From contig OZ251230.1 of assembly GCA_965240325.2 (NCBI GenBank), forward strand, positions 620,001 to 684,000: a stretch of 64,000 bases of DNA, written 5' to 3'. Position numbers and translations under genes: made by a program. Source of the DNA: Rebecca billardiae RCC1528. Taxonomy: Eukaryota; Haptophyta. This document shows positions 49,913-60,737 of this stretch, piece by piece (position 1 is the first letter of the stretch; the number at the start of each line of letters is the position of its first letter). Under the pieces are notes generated by a model that saw only the letters and a program-made list of their open reading frames with translations, was not told the origin of the DNA and did no database searches.

Positions 49913-52326
49913 CCGTCCTCCGCCTGTCGCGTCAGCGCGCGGCGGGTCGTTGGGTCCCTGCTCATCGCTGCGCTCTCATCATAGATAGGGGGGCCAAACC
50001 GCCCATTTAAAAATGAAAAGCAAAGTCGCGTCGCATTTTCGCTCCGCCCTCGGCCTTTTAGGGTGGCGCGGAGCCTTTTTCTCGGACCTCGCTCGAAAAT
50101 CGAGCTCCGACGCCTTCGGGCGCTCAGAGCTCGGTTCCGCTCCAGCACGAGCGGCCGGAGGCAGTGGACCGCCGCGCGCTCGCGACCTCTGAGACGCCGA
50201 GATGGTCTCGGGTGCGCGCGCGCGTGACGCTGGTGGGCGCTACTGACCCGTGCCTTTGCGCCACCAGCGGCTCACCACCCGCTTCTTGGCCACCTCGCGC
50301 CGTGCGCGGCGCGCGTCGGCCGGCTTGAATTGGTGCGCTGCGTACGCCCGCTACGCTACCGCACGGTGTGGCGCATGATCAACTCGGACCAATGAGATCG
50401 ATGCTCGGACCAATCGTCCATGTATGTCTGTGAATGCCCAGCTCGCCTAACCTGCCCTACTGCGCCGGAATCGCCGTCAGCAGACCGGCGCGAGCTCGCG
50501 CACAGCACCTCCGCGGAGCTCGCAACTGTCATGTTCCGCTTGTAGGGCCCGTGTTTGCACCTGCCGTGGCACTTGCGATGGTCAGTACGTTGGGTATGGG
50601 TCACGTGTGCCCTCTGATGGCGTCTGGGCGCCTCCCATTCGCCTCTCAGGACGTCGCGGACGTGCTCGCAGGCAGCGGTTGGCTCATTCGACAGGTCCGA
50701 CGTGCACTCGACCGTGCCTGCAAGCGCGCCCCTGTGACGCTCATGCCTGCAGAAGCAGATGCAGATGGGCCCTCATGCACCCTGGTGCGCCCAAGACCGG
50801 CGGGAGCGTCAGAGACCGTCTCAATCTTGACACCTTGCACACGCCGGCGCTTGCCGTTGGGCTCCGCGCAGCCAGCCAGGAGCGCCGAACAGCGCCGGAT
50901 CAGCCTCTGTAGGCCGAATATCCGCCCCTAAGCCCAGAAATAGCGCGGAACAGGGTAGTGCGTACCTATGTGGACCAATCCCATCCAGCCTGGTTTGGTG
51001 CAGACACGCCAGCCACCGCCTGGAGCAGACGTTTGCTGCCGAATCGCATGCTCGGCACTGTGCCGCACTGCGACGACGACAGATTTGACCTGCCTCGTAG
51101 GTCTCGGCCAGGGAGCGGTGACGGTTGGCTCGAGTGACTTTAAACCTTGACTATGACCGAGAGCACTCCCGGGCTGAGGACGTGGGGCCGGTGCTTTGGG
51201 TCTAATATGTCTGCAATACGCCGTACGCGTGGCCGTATACACAGTCTGAAAACGTATCTCGCAGCTCGAGATCAGATGAGGCTGTATTCATCAGCATGGC
51301 GCCTATATACACAGTGGGTATGTAACGATCGGTGGCTTCTAGGAAACTACATATTTGACCGCCTGCCAGTACACAGCCTATATCGCATGTTGGGACCTGC
51401 TGCTGCTGGGGACTCAGAACGATCTCGCTGAGATGCTCTAACAAAGTGAGGTCGACATGGTCTATATGTCACATATAGGACGACCGTTACATGCCGTTTC
51501 CAATAAGTTCAGGCTCATTCTAATAAGTAAATATGCTAGCCGTTACGCCCCATATTCAGGGTATGTGCACCTGATTTTTTTACATGGCCGGCCCAGACCC
51601 CTCCAGAGGGCAAATGATCCAGCCCGAAATCAGCTCTAAACACTCGCTAGGACCCGCGCTCGTGGCCGTCAGTAATGCTACAGTGCCACTTTGGCCCCCC
51701 TATCATAGACGTAGTTACCGGATTCGCTGCTCACCGTGCTCGGACGACTGCGGCCGATGCCGAGCACTCATCATGCAGCAGCTGCCGATACAGATCGATG
51801 CGCGGTACCTCGATAGACATACTACTCACTTAGTAGGCTGGCGCCCGAGCGCCGCCGGCACTGCCCTGGCGGCTGACCGGCCCGCGGCCGGCCTGCGGGC
51901 CTGGGCGACCAGACTCCGGTGCCCGGCCGGCGTTCACGCAGCAGAGTGACATTCGGCGTCGCCATCGATAGATATAGCTAACAATATACGATGGGACCAT
52001 GATGCCGGACCATGCCGACCGCTTCATACTGCTGTGCGTGCTGCGCACAGCGCGTGTACACGAGCTCGACTTGGCTCGAATAATCACACCGGAGCTTGTC
52101 TAAGATGGAGCTCACGGCGCGCCTCGAGGACAACGGCTGCCCTCTCCTGAGTCCTGCCGGGGCCCTGTGTAAAACACAGCCCCCATTGTCGGGCTGCGCA
52201 GTCGCTGGCACGGCAGCACACACAACAACGAACTGCACCGCCACCCATGTGGCCATGTTGCGTGGTAGCGCGAGAGCTCACCGACGCGAGAACAGATCCC
52301 ATACTGGTAGTAGGCCCCGCGCACGC
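49913..52326. other. Gene-poor transition to repeats
   Basis: Composition becomes mixed. A 165-codon frame at 50434-50931 is the best candidate but lacks recognisable features. AT-richer DNA with many stops fills 51150-51990. Nothing else is supportable. Confidence 0.45.
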
Positions 52327-54560
52327 GGCGACGCAGCACAGGGCAGTCGCCACCGGAAAGGGCTGCTGGCGGCTGTTTCCCGGGAACAAACTTGGTCCGC
52401 CAGCAGCCCTCCCGCCCCGCCCTATCAATACTGCTTGCACCCGCCGCTGGCGGCGCTCGTGGCGAGGCCCGCTGGCAGCCCCTCTCGCGCCCGGCGACAA
52501 ATACGCCGCCCACCCGTAGCTGGCGCTTGCAGAAGGGCCGCCAGCGGCCCTCCCGCCCCGTCAAATCAATATGCTTGCACCCGCCGCTGATGGCGGCGCT
52601 CGTGGCAAGGCCCGCTGGCAGCCCCTCTCGCGCCTGGCGACAAATACGCCGCCCGCCTGCAGCTGGCGCTTGCAGAAAGGCCGCCAGCGGCCCTCCCGCC
52701 CCGTCAAATCAATATGCTTGCACCCGCCGCTGGCGGCGCTCGTGGAGTCGTGCGGCAAGGCCCGCTGGCAGCCCCTCTCGAGCCCGGCGACAAATACGCC
52801 GCCCACCCGTAGCTGGCGCTTGCAGAAAGGCCGCCAGCGGCCCTCCCGCCCCGTCAAATCAATATGCTTGCACCCGCCGCTGGCGGCGCTCGTGGAGTCG
52901 TGCGGCAAGGCCCGCTGGCAGCCCCTCTCGAGCCCGGCGACAAATACGCCGCCCCGGCCCGTAGCTGGCGCTTGCAGAAAGGCCGCCAGCGGCCCTCCCG
53001 CCCCGTCAAATCAATATGCTTGCACCCGCCGCTGGCGGCGCTCGTGGCGAGGCCCGCTGGCAGCCCCTCTCGCGCCCGGCGACAAATACGCCGTCGCCCG
53101 TAGCTGGCGCTTGCAGAAAGGCCGCCAGCGGCCCTCCCGCCCCGTCAAATCAATATGCTTGCACCCGCCGCTGGCGGCGCTCGTAGCAAGGCCCGCTGGC
53201 AGCCCCTCTCGCGCCTGGCGACAAATACGCCGCCCGCCCGTAGCTGGCCGCTTGCAGAACGGCCGCCAGCGGCCCTCCCGCCCCGTCAAATCAATATGCT
53301 TGCACCCGCCGCTGGCGGCGCTCGTGGAGTCGTGGCAAGGCCCGCTGGCAGCCCCTCTCGCGCCTGGCGACGAGGGCATACGCCGTCGGCTCGTCGCCCG
53401 TAGCTGGCGCTTGCAGAAGGGCCGGCAGCAGTGCTCAAGCAGCCCTCCCGCCCCGCCAAATCATCAGCTTGGCAGCGCGCGCGCCCGCGCGAGCCCGCGC
53501 CGCGCGAGGCCGCCCCCGAGGGCGAGGCCGGCACGGTGGCACGCGCGCGCGCGCGCGCGGACGTGTTCGGAGCTCGCCCAGTCGCACTGATTCCCCCTGG
53601 GCTGCCTCAGCGGCCGGGGCCGCGGTGGGTGGTGCGGCGGATGACGCGGTGGACGGCGCGGCCAGCGGGCGCACGGCGTGGGCCGGCGGGCGCGGCGGCG
53701 GCCCCCACCTCTGCTGCGGCGCCGCCGCACACGCCGGCGGCGCGCTCCCACGAGTGGACGCTCTGTCTGGCTCCCGTCTCTCCGCGCCGCGCGAGCCCGC
53801 GCCGCCTGCGCCCGCCGCGCGCCTTAGCGGCGGGGCCGGCGGCGGCGTGGACGAGGTAGCTGTGCAGGCGGCGGCAGTGTCGGCAGCAGCGGCGGCGCGC
53901 CCCACGGGACGAGCATGCCCTTGACCCTCAAGCCGGTGCACGCGCCACCCGCGCACGGTCGCACTCAGCGGCACCGTGCCCCGCCCGCCGCGGTGGCTGA
54001 CTCGACGTGAAACGGGGGACGGCGTAGTTGGCGTCGGCGTATTGGTTGCCCGGCGCAAGCGAGTCTGCCTGCTGCGGGCCTCGCCACAAGGCTCACACGT
54101 GCCGCCACGGCGGCGGGTGCAAACAGTATTGACGTGTTGGGGCGGGAGGGCGCTGCTGGCAGCCCTTCGACCTGCAAGCGCCATCAGCTGCTAGCTAGGC
54201 CTGGGGGCGACGGCGTATTGTCGCCAGGCGCGAGCGGGGCTGCCAGCGGGCCTCGCCACGAGCGCCGCCAGCGGCGGGTGCAAGCAGTCTTGATAGGGCG
54301 GGGCGGGAGGGCTGCCGGCGGACCAAGTTTGTTCCCGGGAAACAGCCGCCAGCAGGCGTTTGCGCGTACTATTAGCATAAGCTACAGCAGTAGCAGCAGT
54401 TATTAGTCTCAGTCGCGCGGGGAGGGCGTCTGCGGGCCCCGCCACTAACGCCGCCAGCGGCGCTTGGTTCAAGCAGTATCGAATAAGTACACTAGGGGGC
54501 GCCGGAGGGCTGCTGGCGGCCCAAGTTTGTTCCCGGGAAACAGCCGCCACCAAGCCTTCG
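52327..54560. mobile_element. Fold-back-like element with about 145-bp tandem repeats
   Basis: The left end 52358-52510 and right end 54204-54358 are near-identical inverted copies of about 150 bp, including CTGTTTCCCGGGAACAAACT and CCGCCGCTGGCGGCGCTCGT. Between about 52510 and 53420 six or more tandem units repeat the same sequence in left-arm orientation. A second, degenerate right copy is at 54424-54556. The middle (about 53470-54100) is unique, GC-rich DNA. Long inverted arms made of tandem repeats are the hallmark of fold-back type DNA transposons; no transposase is visible. Confidence 0.7.
52510..53430. repeat. Tandem satellite, about 140-150 bp unit
   Basis: Units share TCAAATCAATATGCTTGCAC, with occurrences near 52561, 52706, 52856, 53008, 53147 and 53289. 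Some units carry a GAGTCGTGCGG insertion, so the period varies from about 139 to 152 bp. Confidence 0.9.
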
Positions 54561-55199
54561 ACCTGGTGGAGCTGGTGTCGGCTTTAACACGTACATGGCG
54601 GACGGGGTCCGCAGGCCGCAGGGTCAAGGATAGAGTCTCTGCTGGGGCCTTGAACATTACCATGGAGGAGAGCATAGGGCCAAGACTGGTTGCTGGCCCC
54701 CGTGCCCAACTATGGCGTGCCCAACGCGGTGACGTCCGTACAGAACTACTCACCCGACACGGGCTCGCTGCTGCCACATCATGTGTCGCCATCACGCGCG
54801 CCTGCGACGCATCACGTCTGCTGCTTCGATGAGCATCAGGTCTGCAACAGACCAAGGAGGAGCAGCTCACGCGACAGCGCTTTTGCTAGCTGACCAGGGC
54901 TATGACGGGTGTGTTGACGTCGTTGTCTCGGCATGTGTCTGCATCAGGCGGGCTTGCAGCATGCCACGACATCCCGCGGCGGCGAGTCCCCGACGAATAA
55001 ACAGGGGCGCGAATAAGTACGACTCGTCCGGTTGGCCTACGTGAATCGTGATGTGCTGCTAGCACTCGTGAGCTATCAGAGCATGCGCTTGGTGCAAAGC
55101 GTGCATGCAATGCTGCTTGCCGCCACCCAGCACACGTGCCACCTAAGGTGCGCGAGCAGGCCCAGCCACGCGACGGCAATCGTCAAGGCCGACAAGGCG

Positions 55200-56250
55200 G
55201 TGCGGCGCGGGCGGCGCCGGGCGCGCTGCTCTGGTTGCCGACGATGAGCGGAGCAGCAGCGCAGCAGCCGCTGCTGCGCCGTGCGTGATCAGTGCATGGA
55301 ACTAGCGCTAAGTAGGCGCGCATGCCGGCTCGCTGCTTGCCTGCACACGGGCCGCCTGAGCTGCGCGAGCACGGGCCGCAGCGACGCAGCCGCTCAGCGG
55401 CAATCATCACGGCGGCGCGGCGCGGCGCCGGGCGCGCTGCTCTGGTTGCCGACGATGAGCGGAGCAGCAGCGCAGCTGCTGGTTCTGCGCCGTGCGCAAT
55501 CGGCGGATGAGCTACGCGTCAAGTGAGCGCGCATGCCGGCTCGCTGCTTGCCTGCACACGGGCCGCCTGAGCTGTGCGAGCACGGGCCGCAGCGACGCAG
55601 CCGCTCAGCGGCAATCATCACGGCAGCGCGGCGCGGCGCCGGGCGCGCTGCTCTGGTTGCCGACGATGAGCGGAGCAGCAGCGCAGCAGCTGGTTCTGCG
55701 CCGTGCGCGATCGGCGGATGAGCTACGCGCCAAGTGAGCGCGCAAGCCGGCTCGCTGCTAGCCTGCGCACGGGCCGCAGCTGTGTGAGCACGGGCCGCAG
55801 CGTCGCAGCCGCTCGGCGGCAACATCACGGCGGCGCGGCGCGGCGCCGGGCGCGCTGCTCCGGTTGCCGACGATGAGCGGAGCAGCAGCGCAGCAGCCGC
55901 TGCTGCGCCGTGCGTGATCGGTGCATGGAACTAGCGCTAAGTAGGCGCGCATGCCGGCTCGCTGCTTGCCTGCGTACGGGCCGCCTGAGCTGCGCGAGCA
56001 CGGGCCGCAGCGACGCAGCCGCGCGGCGGCAACATCACGGCGGCGCGGCGCGGCGCCGGGCGTGCTGCTCCGGTTGCCGACAATGAGCGGAGCAGCAGCG
56101 CAGCAGCCGCTGCTGCGCCATGCGTGATCGGTGCATGAAGCTAGCGCTAAGTAGGCGTGCATGCCGGCTCGCTGCTTGCCTGCGCACGGGCCGCCTGAGC
56201 TGCGCGAGCACTGGCCGCAGCATCGCAGCTGCGCACTGGCAATCGTCAAG
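55200..56250 (+). repeat. Left arm, five 210-211-bp units
   Basis: Units start near GCATGCCGGCTCGCTGCTTG at about 55320, 55531, 55740, 55950 and 56160. Each contains TTGCCGACGATGAGCGGAGC or a close variant. Confidence 0.9.
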
Positions 56251-56269
56251 TACTCAATCGAGGCGGGTG

Positions 56270-57050
56270 CACAGCTGGTTGCTCACGATGAGCAGAGCAG
56301 CCGCGCAGCTGCTGCCGCAATGGGTATGCTCGTTTGTTACCAGCTCAACAGAGTGGGCGACTCCTACTTGATGCCACTGCGCCTTTCCTGAACACTGGCT
56401 CTACTTGACAATCAACATCTCAATACATATGACCGGAGCAGTGATCAGATGACTACATGTGTCGTCGAGCAACCAAGAGCAGAGACAGCCTACAGACGGT
56501 ACCTTCGTAAGCCACCTGGTCAAAGTAAGCCGCAGCGCAAATGCGTATAGGCTACGTCCTGATTGCTGCTGTCGAGCAAGAAGACGACGCGGTCGATGCG
56601 CCACGTAGTCGAGTCTGCAACTGCCCAGAGGCAACGACGCGTCCGACTACCAGGTGGTTGTAGTACTCCGCGGTAGTCTGCCAAGTGGTCTTGACCGATC
56701 AGCGAATGGGCCGTTGTCGTACGCGTTCCTCCGTGCGTAGAGCACCGAGCGCGCACGGGAATGTACTGCCTTAGAGCATAACGGCTTGAGATGCATCAGC
56801 GCAGCTGCCAGCTGCTGCTACTTGCTTGGCTGATGATGACGATTGTCAGCAGCAATATCAGCTGCTGTGAGCCCTGGCCAGCATTCGCGTCACCCACGCG
56901 CGGCTGCGCCTGGCGGCACACTCTGCACATGGCACGTATATGCTCGACGGCAGCAAGCTAAGGCGCGCGGCTAACTCGGCGCTCGTTCCATGCCTCGATC
57001 GCATACCATACAAGGCCAGCAGATTCATCGTCTACTATCATCGGTGCACC
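56270..57050. other. Unique loop of the large fold-back element
   Basis: About 780 bp of normal-complexity sequence. On the minus strand a short frame (56756-56520) reads DHLADYRGVLQPPGSRTRR...WRIDRVVFLLDSS and an overlapping one (56634-56401) is also open. Neither is recognisable, but they could be remnants of a transposase or cargo gene. Confidence 0.4.
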
Positions 57051-57059
57051 CAGCGCCGC

Positions 57060-59590
57060 GCCGCGCCGCCTTGACGATTGCCGCAGCGTGGGTGTGCTGC
57101 TGCTGCACCTGCTCGCGCAGCTCAGGCGGCCCGTGCGCAGGCAGGCAGCGAGCCGGCATGCGTGCTCACACGGCGCGAAGCCCAACCTCCGATCACGCAT
57201 GGCGGAGCACCAGCAGCTGCGCTGCTGCTCCGCTCATCGTCGGCAACCGGAGCAGCGCGCCCGGCGCCGCGCCACGCCGCCTTGACGATTGCCGCTGAGC
57301 GGCTGCGTCGCTGCGGCCCGTGCTCGCACAGCTCAGGCGGCCCGTGTGCAGGCAAGCAGCGAGCCGGCATGCGCGCCTACTTAGCGCTAGTTCCATGCAC
57401 TGATCACGCACGGCGCAGCAGCGGCTGCTGCGCTGCTGCTCCGCTCATCGTCGGCAACCGGAGCAGCGCGCCCGGCGCCGCGCCGCGCCGCCGTGATGAT
57501 TGCCGCCGCGCGGCTGCGACGCTGCGGCCCGTGCTCGCACAGCTCAGACGGCCCGTGCGCAGGCAAGCAGCGAGCCGGCATGCGTGCTCACTCGGCGCGT
57601 AGCCCATCCACCGATCGCGCACGGCGCAGCACCAGCAGCTGCGCTGCTGCTCCGCTCATCGTCGGTAACCAGAGCAGCGCGCCGGGCGCCGCGCCGCGCC
57701 GCCGTGATGTTGCCGCCGCGCGGCTGCGTCGCTGCGGCCCGTGCTCGCACAGCTCAGACAGCCCGTGCGCAGGCAGGCAGCGAGCCGGCATGCGCGCCTA
57801 CTTAGCGCTAGTTCCATGCACCGATCACGCACGGCGCAGCACCAGCAGCTGCGCTGCTGCTCCGCTCATCGTCGGCAACCGGAGCAGCGCGCCCGGCGCC
57901 GCGCCGCGCCGCCGTGATGTTGCCGCCGCGCGGCTGCGTCGCTGCGGCCCGTGCTCGCACAGCTCAGGCGGCCCGTGCGCAGGCAAGCAGCGAGCCGGCA
58001 TGCGCGCTCACTTGGCGCGTAGCCCATCCGCCGTGCGCGCACGGAACAACACCAGCAGCTGCGCTGCTGCTCCGCTCATCGTCGGTAACCAGAGCAGCGC
58101 GCCGGGCGCCGCGCCGCGCCGCCGTGATGTTGCCGCCGCGCGGCTGCGTCGCTGCGGCCCGTGCTCGCACAGCTCAGACGGCCCGTGCGCAGGCAAGCAG
58201 CGAGCCGGCATGCGCGCCTACTTAGCGCTAGTTCCATGCACCGATCACGCACGGCGCAGCACCAGCAGCTGCGCTGCTGCTCCGTTCATCGTCGGCAACC
58301 GGAGCAGCGCGCCGGGCGCCGCGCCGCGCCGCCGTGATGTTGCCGCCGCGCGGCTGCGTCGCTGCGGCCCGTGCTCGCACAGCTCAGACGGCCCGTGCGC
58401 AGGCAGGCAGCGAGCCGGCATGCGCGCCTACTTAGCGCTAGTTCCATGCACCGATCACGCACGGCGCAGCACCAGCAGCTGCGCTGCTGCTCCGCTCATC
58501 GTCGGCAACCGGAGCAGCGCACCCGGCGCCGCGCCGCGCCGCCGTGATGTTGCCGCCGCGCGGCTGCGTCGCTGCGGCCCGTGCTCGCACAGCTCAGACG
58601 GCCCGTGCGCAGGCAAGCAGCGAGCCGGCATGCGCGCTCACTTGGCGCGTAGCTCATCCGCCGTGCGCGCACGGAACAACACCAGCAGCTGCGCTGCTGC
58701 TCCGCTCATCGTCGGTCACCAGAGCAGCGCGCCGGGCGCCGCGCCGCGCCGCCGTGATGTTGCCGCCGCGCGGCTGCGTCGCTGCGGCCCGTGCTCGCAC
58801 AGCTCAGACGGCCCGTGCGCAGGCAGGCAGCGAGCCGGCATGCGCGCCTACTTAGCGCTAGTTCCATGCACCGATCACGCATGGCGCAGCACCAGCAGCT
58901 GCGCTGCTGCTCCGTTCATCGTCGGCAACCGGAGCAGCGCGCCCGGCGCCGCGCCGCGCCGCCTTGACGATTGCCGCCGCGCGGCTGCGACGCTGCGGCC
59001 CGTGCTCGCACAGCTCAGACGGCCCGTGCGCAGGCAAGCAGCGAGCCGGCATGCGCGCTCACTCGGCGCGTAGCCCATCCGCCGTGCGCGCACGGAACAA
59101 CACCAGAAGCTGCGCTGCTGCTCCGCTCATCGTCGGTAACCGGCGCAGCGCGCCCGGCGCCGCGCCGCGCCGCCTTGACGATTGCCGCCGTGCGGCTACG
59201 TCGCTGCGGCCCGTGCTCGCACAGCTCAGGCGGCCCGTGCGCAGGCAAGCAGCGAGCCGGCATGCGTGCTCACTCGGCGCGCAGCTCATTCGCCGATCGC
59301 GCACGGTGCAGCAGCAGCTGCTGCGCTGCTGCTCCGCTCATCGTCGGCAACCAGAGCAGCGCGCCGCGCGCCGCCTTCTTGGCGGCGGCTGCGACGCTGC
59401 GGCCCATGCTCGCACAGCTCAGGCGGCCCGTGCGCAGGCAAGCAGCGAGCCGGCATGCGTGCTCACTTGGCGCGCAGCTCATCCACCGATCGCGCACGGC
59501 GCAGCACCAGCAGCTGTGCTGCTGCTCCGCTCATTGTCGGCAGCCAGAGCAGCGCGCCCGGCGCCGCGCTACGCCGCCTTGATGTTTCCG
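57060..59590 (-). repeat. Right arm, about twelve 210-bp units, inverted
   Basis: The sequence GAGCCGGCATGCG recurs at 57151, 57361, 57571, 57781, 57991, 58201, 58411, 58621, 58831, 59041, 59251 and 59450. Because 210 is a multiple of three, a 526-codon frame (57493-59073) stays open; I regard this as a repeat artefact unless shown to be translated. Confidence 0.92.
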
Positions 59591-60003
59591 CCGCGCGGCT
59601 GGGCGTGCTCGCACACCATAGGCGGCACGTGTGCTGGGTGGCGGAAAGCAGCAGTGCGTACACGCTTTGCATTAAGCGCATGCTCTGATTGCGCACTCAC
59701 GATTCACGTAGGCCGCGTTGTCCTTGTTCGAGCCCCTGCTCATTCGTTCAGGACTCGCCGCGCGATGTCGTCGCATGCTGCAAGCCCGCCGGATGCAGAC
59801 AAACACTGTGACAACGCGACGACGAGGACACGCCTGTCGTACTTTAACCTTGGCGAGCTCTCACAAGTGCCACTGTCGCGTGGGCATGCTGCCTCTTGAC
59901 GTCGGCTGTCACGAGCAGGCCGATATTGTACACAGAGAAGACGTACAAGGCCACTGTCGCGCGGCAGCATACGTACAGTATATCTTCGTCTTTCGAGGCT
60001 GAT

Positions 60004-60115
60004 AGCGCGTCGCGCTCCGCCTTATGGCGGTCCGGTGTTTACGTTGGGCGGCTGCCTAGCTTGCCTGGGGCCGCCAGACGTCACGGGGGGCCGGGCGGCG
60101 AGACAGCGCCCGCCC
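60004..60115. repeat. Direct repeat copy 1 (about 110 bp)
   Basis: Begins GCGCGTCGCGCTCCGCCTTA and continues through CGGTCCGGTGTTTACGTTGG to GAGACAGCGCCCGCCC. It is practically identical to 60626-60737. Confidence 0.92.
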
Positions 60116-60625
60116 CCACGCGGACGCTGACTCAAGCCGCACCCTGCCCCGGCGCGGCGATCCAACGCCGAGGGAGGGCGGGCGGGAGGCGGAGGAGCGC
60201 AGCTGGTTGTCCGTGCGGCTGCTCGGCGCCAAGCGTGGCCCGTCGGCTGGGTTTGGTAGTCGGGCGGCGGTCCGGTCGGCGGTCGGGCAGGGCGAGGTGC
60301 GCCGTGCGGTCGGGCGGGAAAGCGGACGGCTGCTGGGCGAAACTCGCTCCTGTTCGCCAAAGCCGGTCACTGCCCGTCAACTCCCGGCGCGCGCTCACTT
60401 TTCTGCGGTCCGCGCCAAAAGCGAGCTGCCACACGCTCGGAACGCTGTCCGGGGGCGCGCTGCGAGCTCCGAGCTCCGAGCCCGTCCGGGCGGGGGTGCG
60501 GTCGGAGGGGCGCTGGAGGAGGGTATCGGGCGGCGGCGAAGCGGCGCCGGCAGTCATAACGCGATAACCGCCGCAGACTGCCAAACCCGCCACTCCCGTC
60601 GCGTCGGCCATCGCCCCATAACCGC
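60116..60625. other. Segment between the direct repeats
   Basis: About 510 bp of GC-rich DNA. 60545-60616 is the counterpart of the fragment at 29937-30008. No gene is credible here. Confidence 0.6.
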
Positions 60626-60737
60626 GCGCGTCGCGCTCCGCCTTATGGCGGTCCGGTGTTTACGTTGGGCGGCTGCCTAGCTTGCCTGGGGCCGCCAGAC
60701 GTCACGGGGGGCCGGGCGGCGAGACAGCGCCCGCCCA
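60626..60737. repeat. Direct repeat copy 2 (about 110 bp)
   Basis: Matches 60004-60115 almost base for base. The pair lies at the apparent 3' side of the minus-strand gag-like region, so it may be part of the terminal structure of a retroelement. Confidence 0.92.

Larger units (their letters stand above)
54898..59845. mobile_element. Large fold-back element, about 5 kb, arms of 210-bp repeats
   Basis: Outer flanks 54898-55200 and 59590-59845 are inverted copies of each other (for example GGCGGGCTTGCAGCATGC left and its complement right). Inside, the left arm (55200-56250) has five units and the right arm (57060-59590) has twelve units of about 210 bp in opposite orientation. A unique loop, 56270-57050, separates them. 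The structure is a giant interrupted palindrome, with arms of unequal length from copy-number change. Confidence 0.8.

Noticed and set aside
50434-50931. A 165-codon plus-strand frame
   Set aside because: No recognisable domain, a mixed-composition region, and competing frames; not strong enough to call a gene.
49913-51950. Possible tRNA or small RNA genes in the gene-poor region
   Set aside because: No T-loop consensus or cloverleaf was visible on inspection by eye.
53469-53924. Gly/Ala-rich frame in the middle of the smaller fold-back element
   Set aside because: Low complexity and open on both strands; no support as a gene.
57493-59073. A 526-codon plus-strand frame with 70-residue repeats
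   Set aside because: It exists because the 210-bp satellite unit is a multiple of three; overlapping frames are also open, and no domain or normal residue use is visible.
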